Positions 32,623 to 42,821 of a stretch of 64,000 nt of DNA are shown one piece after another; position 1 is the stretch's first letter, and each line of letters begins with the position of its first letter. Location of the stretch: contig VDMD01000082.1 in assembly GCA_007026445.1 (NCBI GenBank), forward strand, positions 1 to 64,000. Reading direction: 5' to 3'. A program made the position numbers and the translations under genes. The notes under the pieces were generated by a model that worked only from the letters and a program-made list of their open reading frames with translations, searched no databases and had not been told where the DNA came from. Source of the stretch: Schizophyllum amplum. Lineage: Eukaryota; Basidiomycota; Agaricomycetes; Agaricales; Schizophyllaceae.

Positions 32623-33036
32623 ATGTGTCAAACCTGCGCTGCCCCGGACTGTGCGCTGTCGCAAGCGTACAACCACCCTGATCGAAAGTCGTTTGTGCGT
32701 GCGGTCCACCTTGAGGGGTTCGCAAGCTTACACGTCCCAGGATGTTGACATCGAGCAACTGCGCCGTGCAATGAAGGAGAGAAGGAAGATGGAGATCGAG
32801 CGGAGGAGGTTGAGTCAGGACATGCATGACGCGCTGAGGACATCGAACGAATGGGAGTCCGCTAGGCGCAACGGCATCACCACAACCCAGTGGAAGGCCT
32901 CGCGGGCTGAGACGAAGGTCAGAGACAGTGATCCTATGGTGCGCACGTGAACACTGCTGCTCATCGGTGGACTAACACGGGGCAGGACGGCGCGCAGGCA
33001 TCAACCTCGACCTCTACCTTGGCTTCGACGGCGTAA
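32623..33036 (+). CDS. S14: MCxxC mini-protein, right member of divergent pair 3
   Basis: Exon 1 is 32623-32694 (24 codons, MCQTCAAPDCALSQAYN...), intron 32695-32740 (46 nt), exon 2 from 32741 (DVDIEQLRRAMKERRKM...). Exon 2 can stop at 32950 (93 aa). Alternatively a second intron 32939-32985 (GTGCGC, GGACTAACAC, GGCAG) leads to a third exon ending at 33036 (DGAQASTSTSTLASTA). Same sub-family as S9 and S10. It is the last gene of the array. Confidence 0.66.
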
Positions 33037-33225
33037 GGATTGGCCATAGTGCGAGCATTCAGTGATGGCGGCCAGATTCATGGGCTGGTGTATGTGGACT
33101 TGGACAGGTGATGCTGGTACAGCATTGCCCTTAGCATGCCTTTAGCTAAGCCATGTCACACCCGCACCGCTGCATGATTAGCAGAGCGATGGTCATACAC
33201 CCTTTCGTTGGATGAGAGACTTCCA

Positions 33226-33545
33226 TGTGACGGTCATGCGCGCATCCGTAATGCGACGGCCATGCGCAACGCCACGGCCTCAATCCGAACAATCAGCAGA
33301 ATGCGACGGTCATGCGCGGATGCGTAATACGACGGTCATGCGCGCATCCGTAATGCGACGGCCATGCGCAATGCGACGGCCTCAATCCGAACAATCCGCA
33401 GAATGCGACGGTCATGCGCGGATGCGTAATACAAAGGCCATGCGCGCATGGGCAATGCGACGGACATGCGCGCATCGGCAATGCGACGAGCATGCGCGCA
33501 GCGGCGATGAGACGAGCATGCGCGCAGCGGCAATGCGACGGCCTC
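33226..33545. repeat. GC-rich minisatellite (102-bp unit plus shorter units)
   Basis: A 102-bp unit occurs twice (CATCCG anchors at 33243 and 33345), followed by shorter units built on ATGCGACGG and CATGCGCG words. Confidence 0.8.
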
Positions 33546-33915
33546 AAGCCGAACTATCAGCGGTGGTATGCAGATTCTGATGCCGATGGTGCCTGTCAAA
33601 GTGACAGGGTGAACGGCTTTGACATCCCGAACAATGGTGACATCAACGGATTGTGACGATCAATATGCTTATCAGCCGAATACTAGCACGCATTAAACAT
33701 CGGGTGAGAGCTAATGAAGGCTCACAGGGATACGGGCACCAGGGCGAGCAAAGAGAAGCTAATCAAGACTACCCAGCGGCAGAAGCCATGCGCAGATGTG
33801 AAAGCCGACTGACGCCGAGCAACTATGGACTGCGCATGTGGGATTAGACGTGACAAGGATCAGCAGATCATAATAGCGTGAGGTGCATGTGCGCTAATGG
33901 CACACAGAGTGGGTG

Positions 33916-33985
33916 AAAAAGTCAGAGTCCGGCTGTCAAAACCTCGACAGAGGACGTTTTGAATGCGGGACTTTGACTTTTGAAC
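33916..33985. repeat. Foldback (MITE-like) element, copy 2
   Basis: AGAGTCCGGCTGTCAAAAC faces CGTTTTGAATGCGGGACTT around a short centre with CTCGACAG. Same design as copies 1 and 3. Confidence 0.7.
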
Positions 33986-34175
33986 TTTTCAAAGTCGGCG
34001 TGGTTACCCATCCAGCAAAAGTAGTGCGCAGGTAAGAAGCAGCGTGCGAGGTGCGATGCGGAAGCCGACGCATGGCGGGTGAGCATGGATCGGACATGTG
34101 TGATGAGATTCGATAACGATCACCGAATGATGAAGGAATATGGGGGATGAGGCCGAAAGGCACATTCGGTGAGCT

Positions 34176-34250
34176 CAAAATCCAGAGTCCCGCAGTGAAA
34201 ACCTCGACAGGCGGTGTTTTGAGAGCGGGACTTTGACTTTTGAAAGTTTC
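34176..34250. repeat. Foldback (MITE-like) element, copy 3
   Basis: AGAGTCCCGCAGTGAAAAC faces GTTTTGAGAGCGGGACTTT, with CTCGACAG in the centre. It lies only about 190 bp from copy 2 and in the same orientation. Confidence 0.7.
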
Positions 34251-34748
34251 AAGTCCAAAAGCGGTGGCGCGGGCTGACGCGGGTCAACCAAACAAGGGCA
34301 GATGTGGGGTTCCACAGAGAATGCAAACACGTTATGCTGTAGAATGCGAGTCGCAATGGGTAAGTAACTAGAGATGTAAGAACGCACAGCAAGGCTAGCT
34401 GGAGGTAAAGCGGAAATTGGTGCGCATCAGCAGAATGGGAGCGCAAGTTGAAAAACTGGACCCTGACATGAGGGGAGGGCCTGCAGGTAGGAGAGGCATG
34501 AACCAAGGGTAGAATAGTAGACGCACATATGAGCGAAAGCACCACAAACAGACGAGGTACATGCGCGCAAGGACGAGCGGAGGCGCTGGAAATGAGTGAC
34601 ATACCTGGGCGCATGTCAGCCGAACAGTGGCGGTGCATTGCAATGGTAGGGTAATCGCAAATCAGCATTGACAGCAGACAAGGAACAAGGTGTGGTAAAC
34701 GTCAGTGACCACCGATACACAATTGGGGGACAGATAAGCTGAACCGCA

Positions 34749-34857
34749 AAGGTGCGAAGAAGAACCACCAAGGTGAGAAGCAGCACCACCGAGGTGCGAA
34801 GAAGGACCACCGGGGTGCAAAGCAGAACCACCAGGGTGCGAAGCAGAACCGCACAGC
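34749..34857. repeat. 21-bp tandem repeat, five copies
   Basis: A unit like aaggtgcgaagaagaaccacc is repeated with few changes. The period is a multiple of three, so frames stay open, but I see no gene around it. Confidence 0.8.
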
Positions 34858-35240
34858 TGGATGAGAATAGAGTGAATGCGCAAAATGAAGAGATTGCGGC
34901 AAGGATCAGTATCTCAAAATCATGAAAATCAGGACGGCACTGGGTTTGGCAACGGTAACAGCAGGGCGACGGTGATGAAACACCTTGCAATGTCAGCCAA
35001 AGTGGGAAGTTCATTGCGATGATTGAAGAACTTGGTTGCGGTGGGGAGAATATGGTGTTCAGAACAGCGACGAGGGGCGTGAAACCGACGACGACGCCAG
35101 GAAACGTGAGTTGATGACACCTTAAATGGGTAACAACAGCCAGCTTATTGCATATTAAATCCAAATTTAATTCCCTATTATTAGCAGAACCAGCCACGAG
35201 CAGAACCGGTTCTGATAGCAGAACCACGGATAAGGGGGAT

Positions 35241-36215
35241 AGGAGTACCTCACGATAAAGTCTAGCCGGGCAGCCGCCATCGCCATGATGGACGCATGGC
35301 GAGAACGGGTGGCGAACTTGGAGGACGTGGAGGAGCGTTCCGCAGGCGCAGGGGAGCCCAATGAACAGGGATCGGGCGGGGAGTCCGCGATGGCGCACGA
35401 TGAGAAGGAGCTTACAGCTGGCGATGTCGACACTCCGCGGCGGGCGAAGGTATCGTACGGAAAGAAAAGGGCCGCAAGGGCATCCACGGTGCGTCACCCG
35501 CACACTGGTCCCAGCTGTCGATCTGATGAGCACCTGGCTAGACGGCACATGAGACCACGCCGACGGTGAGGCGCACGAGGGCCGGGTGCGTGAGACGTTG
35601 ATCTGTAGGGATGAGGCGAGACACGCGCTAAACGCTTGCAGGCTTTCCAAGGCGGCCGGCAGAGGCCAGGATCGGTCCCCCGTCAAGGCTGCGACCGACA
35701 AGGAGCTGGACGAGGAGGAGGAGGAGGAGGAGGAGGAGGAGGAGGTGGGGCTTGTTGTTGGCTTGGGTATGCAGACGGCGACCGTGATTCGAGCGACAAA
35801 CCGCTGACCTTTGGACGCAGGGAATGAGACGGTCACAGAATCCGACGAGGAGCCAGACGTGCAGGCGATCAGCACGTCTCAGGAGCCCAACGACAGCGCG
35901 GATCACTGCAACGCCTGTGGGAATTCTCTGAGCGCCCGCACATCGACCGAGGGGATCAATCTGCTTCGCCACGAGCTCGAGAAGGGGTACGAGCGACTGA
36001 ACAGCAAGCTGGACATGCTGGAGGAAACCCTCCGGTGGCTGGAGGACAGCGTGGACGGGCAGGTGGGGAGCGATGTGACGGCGCCTCCACTTGGTGCGGC
36101 CCTCTACAGTGGCCTTGACGGGGGCCGATCGTCCTCTCGGGCCTCGCGCTCAGGCGCTCGGGCTCATCCTCATCTCGCCAAGCGCCCGCGCACGGAGTCG
36201 GAGGACAACGAGTAG
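35241..36215 (+). pseudogene. R3a': 5'-truncated copy of R3a
   Basis: Same sequence as R3a but missing the start codon and first ~50 residues, which lie outside the duplicated segment. The remaining exons are intact: the Glu-repeat tract at about 35709-35742, CNACGNSL and the C-terminal coiled coil ending TESEDNE at 36215. It could be expressed only if a new start is supplied upstream. Confidence 0.75.
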
Positions 36216-37366
36216 GCGGGCGTTCGGACACGCTCAGGATGCTTGGGTCGGTCGTTTGTAGCGTGCGGTGGACGCAGACCTCCCTTGCGCCTTTCCTTTC
36301 TTGTTTTGTTCGGTTACATTTGTTTCTTTATTACATTTCGCTTAACGAGAAAGACGAATGCAAACGTGTGGCGCAACGCTTGGCGCGCCAGCGCATAGGG
36401 AACAATGATGTCGAACACGTGCGTCCGACGTCAGATTTCGGCGCTGCGCTGTGCCGAAAGGAACCACAGGGATTCGCACGGGCCTCGGGGCAGCCTCGTG
36501 GCCTGGGATGAACGCGCGTCTTGTGTCCTAACCATCATTCGTCGGCTTGCAGACTCGAGCGACAGCGCCATGCAGCAGTCCAACTTCCTGAAAAAGTTGC
36601 CGGAAGACAAAAGGCAGGCCTATGCGGACTTAATTAACGATTGGGTAGCAAAGGGGCCCGCCCGGCGGAGCGTGGCTCAGGCTAAGCACCTCAAGAAGCA
36701 AACCGGTGACTTTTGGGAATTTACGTCCGACGAGTACGGGAAGGAGTACACCGCCAGGTTCAAAGAGCAGATTAACACCGTCATCGAGGACGGTGACCAG
36801 CCCGCTGTGATAGTGAAGAAGGCGACTCGTGCGGTGAAAAAGGTGTGTAGGGCGCCGGCCAATGACCAGACGGCGAGCTGACAGGTGATGGGCAGGAGCC
36901 GAAGAAAGGAAAGGAGTCACGAAGCGGTCGCGCAGGCGATAGCAGTCGCACGCGCGATAGCAGTCGCACGGGCGCACGGTGCGTGTCCTGCTTGGATCGG
37001 CGGCAGCCGACGTGTGCGCTCAACTACCAGCAGTTTACAGGGCTCGGACGCTAAACGTTCGGACGAGGGCGAGAGAGGTGAGGACGCGATGGCCTACAAC
37101 GCGCAATCTATAAGCTGATGGGTGCTCCAGGGAGCACCGCGAGGGCATCCGTAGCTTCGCCCGCATCCGGGAGGTCGACAGGGGGTAGGGACGCACTCGC
37201 CGTCACCAAGTACGCTGCCGCGAGCAAGACGGACAAAGCCCGGATTCCTACGTCGCTCACCGGCTCCAGCGCCAAACCGGGCACGGCGTCAGAGGAGGTC
37301 GCGAAGCTCTTGAACGTCCTGGTCACCTCCTTCAACAAGTGGGGGACTTTGATCGCTGAAAGCAGG
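35241..37366 (+). repeat. Left arm of 2,126-bp inverted repeat
   Basis: Every position p here matches 84063 minus p on the other strand, without indels. I found four mismatches (two near 35464-35466, one near 35924, one near 36244), so identity is about 99.8%. The left boundary cuts gene R3a after YLTIKSS and the right boundary cuts R3b after LIAES. This arm is therefore probably the derived copy, since the right arm keeps natural gene ends on both sides. Confidence 0.93.
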
Positions 37367-37615
37367 TCTCCCGAGTTTCGGTCCGCGCTTCAAGATCCCA
37401 TCCAGGCGTACACCCTACTCAAGAGCCGTGTTGACGCATTGGAGGCGCAGAAGCATGCTATGCAGGATTTGCGTCTGGCGTTGCGCCAGTCGGAACAGGA
37501 TGTTCGAGACCATGTGCAGGCGTGCGACAACCTCAGGTCTGAGCTTGTCCGCGCCAAACAGACGGTCCGTGCGCAGTCTACCACCCAGCGCAAACACCTA
37601 ATAACGGCAGTGTAG
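36570..37615 (+). CDS. R3b': copy of R3b with an altered C-terminus
   Basis: Identical to R3b up to 37366 (start MQQSNFLKKLPEDKRQ, then an exon with CVSCLDRRQPTC, then MGAPGSTARAS...). Beyond the repeat boundary it reads into different sequence that stays open: SPEFRSALQDPIQAYTLL, then a long helix, ending HLITAV at 37615. The duplication thus created a chimeric last exon with a coiled coil in place of R3b's acidic tail. Splicing of the middle exon is uncertain. Confidence 0.45.
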
Positions 37616-37935
37616 ATATCTCGTCTGCAGATGGAGAACAAGCGGCTGTCTGTCTTTGCGCAGTCAGCGCAAGGTCAGGATAACGCCGTTGTCGGCAAGT
37701 GAAGCCGTCCATGGTCTGCCAACGTAGTGTGTGTAGCATAAAATCACTTTGCTCCTCATTGCCAACGTCCACGATATGATAAGCCGGACCGTGTGCCCTG
37801 GTCGCCGTTTTCCCATTTGTGAATGTCAAACGCATGTGCCTCTCGTCCGCGTTCCTATTTTGTCCCGCCGTGATTTTGAGCTCCCTTTCTCGTTCGGATC
37901 ATCTGACCCTTGCTTCCTACCGCCATCCACCGGCC

Positions 37936-38555
37936 ATGTCGGCTGTTCCTTTGCCAGATCTGCAGGTTCGCATCCCTCCCTGCCTTTAGTGTGCGTGCAT
38001 TTAACGCGCCTCCCTCCCAGCAGCTGCCTTCCTCAACGTCACCGCCGCCCGCGAGCAGCCCGTTAGTTCCGGTGTGCTTCCTGCCGTCGAGCAGAGGTTC
38101 CGCTGCTAACGACCTCCAAGGAACTCGCGGCAACAGCGCTCATGCGCAGCTTCTCCATCGCCCTCAACACCAAGCTCATGGTCATCATCTGCGGCTGCTG
38201 CGAGCACGTGGTGGACCTGGGCAAGCTGGCGTCCCACTTCAGTCGTCATCCCCCCTTCAAATGTTCTCCGGACGCGGCAGAGCGGTTCAATGCGCTCACG
38301 CAGGAGCTCCAGGCGCTCGGCGTCCGACGAGGCCTGCCCGATCTCACTCCCTCTGTCGTCCCACGTGCGCCCATCGCGGGCCTGCCACAGCGTGCCATGT
38401 ACGGCTGCAGCGCGTGCCCGTTCAATCATGCCCAGAGACACAAGGTCGCCCGCCACTGTCAAGGCGAGTGCGAGCACATGCCCTGCTGTGTGATCGACTG
38501 CGATGTCCAGCATCCTCTGCACCACCAGCGTTACATACGCGTTGTTCGGATTTAG
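37936..38555 (+). CDS. Z1: OrsD-like zinc-finger domain alone (truncated Hel paralogue)
   Basis: Exon 1 37936-37965 (MSAVPLPDLQ), exon 2 38021-38071, exon 3 38121-38555. The exon pattern and sequence parallel the first three exons of Hel2 (MSDVPMQHIE, then a Pro-rich exon, then LMRSFS-x-LNTKL). It keeps the Cys/His ligands (IICGCCEHVVD, GCSACPFNHAQRHKVARHC) and stops after YIRVVRI, before any recombinase sequence. It is about 170 aa, directly upstream of Hel2. It may be a decoy or regulator of Hel2, or a fragment. Confidence 0.6.
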
Positions 38556-38715
38556 GAAACTGAATGGCCTAGCACATGTACGCAGCGTGATGTAATAATA
38601 AGCACATCCAAACACACGATCCAAGTGATTTCGCGCGATGCGTACGCTGAGTGGTAACAGCCGTTTGAGCTCCTGCTTCGCTGACTAATCTGATCATTTC
38701 CAATTCTTCCAGCTG

Positions 38716-38725
38716 TATATATAAG
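38716..38725 (+). promoter_or_regulatory. TATA box of Hel2
   Basis: TATATATAAG followed by CTCCC, 56-65 bp upstream of the Hel2 ATG at 38781. It matches the Hel1 TATA context. Confidence 0.65.
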
Positions 38726-38780
38726 CTCCCTGCTCCACCGGCCGCTCCCTGCTTCCTACCACCATCTACTCTTTCCCATC

Positions 38781-41700
38781 ATGTCAGACGTTCCCATGCA
38801 GCACATTGAGGTTGGCGTCTCTCCGTCTCGACACTGTCGTTCGTCCCCAAGCTCACGCGCCCGACTCAGGAGCCCTCTGGGACACCACCGCCGCCGGTCA
38901 CGGCGCAGGCGACCTCGTCATTTCTGGTGTGTGCGCCTTTGGCCTTGAGCCTAGCCGCTTGCTCTGCTAAACGCCCCCCCCCCCCTTTTTTTAGTCCAAG
39001 GATCTCATGGCGACGCCGCTCATGCGCAGCTTTTCCCTCGTCCTCAACACAAAGCTCATGGTCCTCATCTGCGGATGCGAGCACGTTGTTGACATGGGCA
39101 AGCTGGCGTCCCACTTCAGTCACCATCCTGCCGACAAACATCCGGATACTGGAGAGCGGTTCAAGACCCTCATGGAGGAGCTCCGGTCGCTCGGCGTTCG
39201 AGAAGGCCTTCCTGATCTTGCTCCTTCTGTTGTCCCATACACGCCCATCGCGGGATTGCCCAGGTATTCCATTTACGGCTGCAGCGCGTGCCCCTTCAAT
39301 CGCATCCAGAGACACAGGGTCGCCCGCCACTGCGAAGACGCATGCGAGCACAAGCCCTGCTATGTCATCGACTGCGACGTTCAGCGACCTCAGCAACACC
39401 AAGGCTACATCCGCATCATAAAGCCTCCCGTGAACCCCGCCGTCGCCCCTCTGGTGAGCGCCATGGTTCAGTTCCAGGTCGATCAGACGCGGAAGCTGCG
39501 CGTCGAGCAGCAAGATCAGCGCCTAGTCAGCCCGCTCCTCGTGCGCACGGGCTGGCACAGGCATGTTGCCGGCCACGATCCTTCCGTCCTCATCGCCGCC
39601 TCTCGCTATCCGGACAAGGACGAGTTCCCTGCGCTGGTCAAACTCGTTATTGACTACTTCGACCGGGCAACGAACCTGATCTCGTACACGGACACCCTTG
39701 TGTTACGCATGTTGAACACCCCGGAGCCTCAGCGAACGTGCGTTGTGTTCTTCTCTCCCTCCCTCTTCTCCCGCGTGCTCACGCCTCCCATATAGCGGCG
39801 TCAACCACGAGCCTCTGCACAGGCTCCAGCAGCACGACAGCACTCTGGCGGCGTACGTCCGGCCTGTCGTCACAATTCTCTCCATACTCTTGCGCCAGGC
39901 CACGGGCACTTACGAGATCCCCTCGTCCCCGCACCTCACGGCTGCGGTCAACACCCTCCGTCACAAGCTGCGCAGTCAGCAGACCGTGCGTCCGATGGAC
40001 ATGCACGATGTCTTTTTCCAGCTCTGGCACAAGGAGTGGCAGCGAGATGCGGCAGGGCAGGCGGTTGTCGATCCCACGGTCGCCGCGCTGACTCTTCTCG
40101 CTCTCAAGCCGGACGGGAGCTTCATGGACGCCCAAGACCTCACCGGCGTCCTCGCCAAGATCACGCGTGCCATCCGGCTCACCGTGCTCTTTCAGATTCA
40201 TTCCCAGATGGCCGCCAGTGGGGACAGGACCGCCGGCTACCAGCTTCAGCAGGCTAACGCGGCCGCACCGTTCGTAGAGGAAGCCCGTCTCTCCACGTTT
40301 GCCTCGCTGCGCTCGATTCAGCACTACGCGACCGCCATCTCGTACGGCTCGCTGAATGTGCCCCGCATCTGGTGGACGGACACCAAGACCTGGCGCGCGC
40401 TGCAGTATCGCGGCAGGAACTTCACCCTCGACCACCTCCAGCAGATCGTCGCCAAGCTGCAGGCCGACGTCATCTCTTCTTTCGAGTACCTCACGGACGG
40501 CATCGACACGGACCTCTGCTACGACGATCTCATCGACGACCCTCGTAACCGCGACAACGGCTACACGCCCGCGGACCCCATGCGACCTGCGCTCCGGGAA
40601 AAGTTTGAGCAAGTCAGCAGCGGCCTCCTCGCCTCTCGTCAACACGGCCTTGTCGACCCGCGCACCGGTGAGATCGACAGAATGGCCGCTCGCAAGTTCC
40701 TCGCGCGCTGCGCAGTTCTCGACCGGGCGCTCATGGTCGCCCTCCACATGGGCAGCGGTGGGCCCGCTCGGGGCACGGAGCTCACCTCAATGATGTTTAG
40801 AAACACCGCTGAACGCCTTCGCAACGTCTACATGTTTGGCAACCGGCCGTGCGTCATTCGCTTGTACAACAAAACCACGAGCGTCTTCCAGCAGGACAAG
40901 GTCATCCCCAACTCTCTGGACGCCGTCGTCGGAGACATCATCTTCCGCAAGCTGCTCTTCCTGAACCCGCTGATGGCCTACCTCGCACCGTACGTGTGGC
41001 CGGAGAAGGCCGACGAGATGTCCAAGCTGTACTACAACATGCTCTTCGTCAACTTCGGCACCTTGTTCACCACGGACGACCTCAGCAAGGCAATGGGGTC
41101 GGTTTCCGAGCCCATCTGCGGATGGCCGGTCATCGTCAGCGCTTACAGGCACATCTACATCGGCTTTGCTCGCAAGCTCATCTATCAGCGCGATCAGGAG
41201 GCAGAGGACGCCGAGGAGGTCGATGCAAATCAGGCCGGTCACTCTGCCTCGATGGGCCGCGCTCACTACGGGCTCTCGCATCAGACGTTCCTCGGCACGG
41301 ACGAGGACTCGATGAGGGCCTTTACCGACAACAGCGACACGCACTGCGCTCACGTGCACCTGTGGGCGGGTGGCGAGGGCTTGCCGTATCACCGCTGCAC
41401 GACCAAGCACTATGCGGAGAAGCAGCAGGCTGCCGCTGCCGCTGCCGCTGCCGCCGCCGCCACGGCTGCTCCCACCATCGCCAACGTGCTCGAGCTCCTC
41501 TCCGGCGGGTTTGGCGCCATTGGCGGCCAAATCGCCGATGTCCTTTCATCGCAGCGTGCCCTGCAGGCTCGCGTGGAGAGCCTCGAGGTCCGTCTGGCCG
41601 AGCGTCCTCCCAAGAACTCTTCCCGTCTCTCCCCCCCCGCGGCGCCACCGCCAGCGCCGGCCGCAGCGCCAGCTGCGGTGCCTTTTCCATCGCAGGCCGA

Positions 41701-42766
41701 CCCTGCACCCCCGTCCCGTGGTTCGTTCGCCCGTGCAAGTCCACCTCACGTCGGCTCACCGTTTCCCCCACAGATCTTGGAGTGGTGTTCCCTGTGCAGG
41801 CACCCTCCCCTCATCCGGCGTCTCCTGCCGCGCAACCGCCTGCCCTCTTTCCGTCTCGCCCGACAACCCCCCTCTGCAGTGATCCAGCCCAGACCCTTGC
41901 TGACGAGCAACCGATTGCTCCTCTCAACTTCCCTACAAGTCCTCCCCGTCTAGGTCCTCCTCCCGATCACGGTGAGCCGCTCACTGCCCGCCCCTCCATG
42001 TTCTCAGCTGATGCTCACCATCCTCCACTCTCAAAGATTCGCCGCGCACGCCTTCGTCGTCTTCGTCCCCGGCTATGGCTCCTCCCGCTGAGCAAGGTAG
42101 GCGTGTGCAACCGGCATCACGTGTCCGACTCCTCACCGTTAAATCCCCCCTCTCCAGTGCCCGTGCCTGTGTTCCTGGACCCCAATCTTGGACTGACGTC
42201 GTCGGAAGGCGATTGCTCTGGTCCGTCCACACTTCCTCTCCCCTGTCCGCGTCCCCTCTCACGCATGCCTTCCCAGAGGACGTCCGCATGCGCCGTTCCT
42301 CTGATGCGTCCATGAACAATTGGTCGGATGCTTCCAGCGATGGTGAGCGTCCATCATCTCTCTCGTCGTGCAAGCGGTCAGACTGAGAGATTGCTCGCAA
42401 GCGTACTCACCCTCCCCGGCGGTCGCGCTCGCCCGCCTCAACTGGCGCAACCCCCCGAGGCCTCGCGTCAGGTCTGACGTGTCCATGTCATCCATACACT
42501 CTTGTGCGTGTTCTTTGATCCCCTCAACACCCTCGCGCACGCTAACATCACAGACAGTCCCGTCCTCTCCTCCACCGGCCCCCGACTCCCCTATTCACGC
42601 GTTTGACACGCAGTCGTCCCCTCCGGCCGTGTCCTCTCCTTCTTCCCTTGCTCCGTCTAGGAGCGACTCGTTCATCCAAACTGTTGGCTCCCAACCATCG
42701 AATGCGGAGCCAGACATCGAGCCCTTGGCTGTCGGTGCTTGGCGCCCCGTCCTTTGTGCGTTCACC

Positions 42767-42821
<55 letters not shown>

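Larger units (their letters stand above)
33037..35240. other. Gene-poor, repeat-rich stretch
   Basis: 2.2 kb without a convincing gene. It holds a minisatellite, two foldback elements and a 21-bp repeat, all listed separately. It ends abruptly at the left arm of the 2.1-kb inverted repeat. Confidence 0.5.

Noticed and set aside
33212..33580. Protein-coding gene in the minisatellite (His/Arg/Cys-rich frames)
   Set aside because: Open frames on both strands come from the repeat period. There is no intron structure and no homologue in the window.
34616..35875. Large minus-strand frame across the left repeat arm
   Set aside because: It is antisense to the R3a' exons and composed of low-complexity sequence. 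It is broken at the same place in the right arm.
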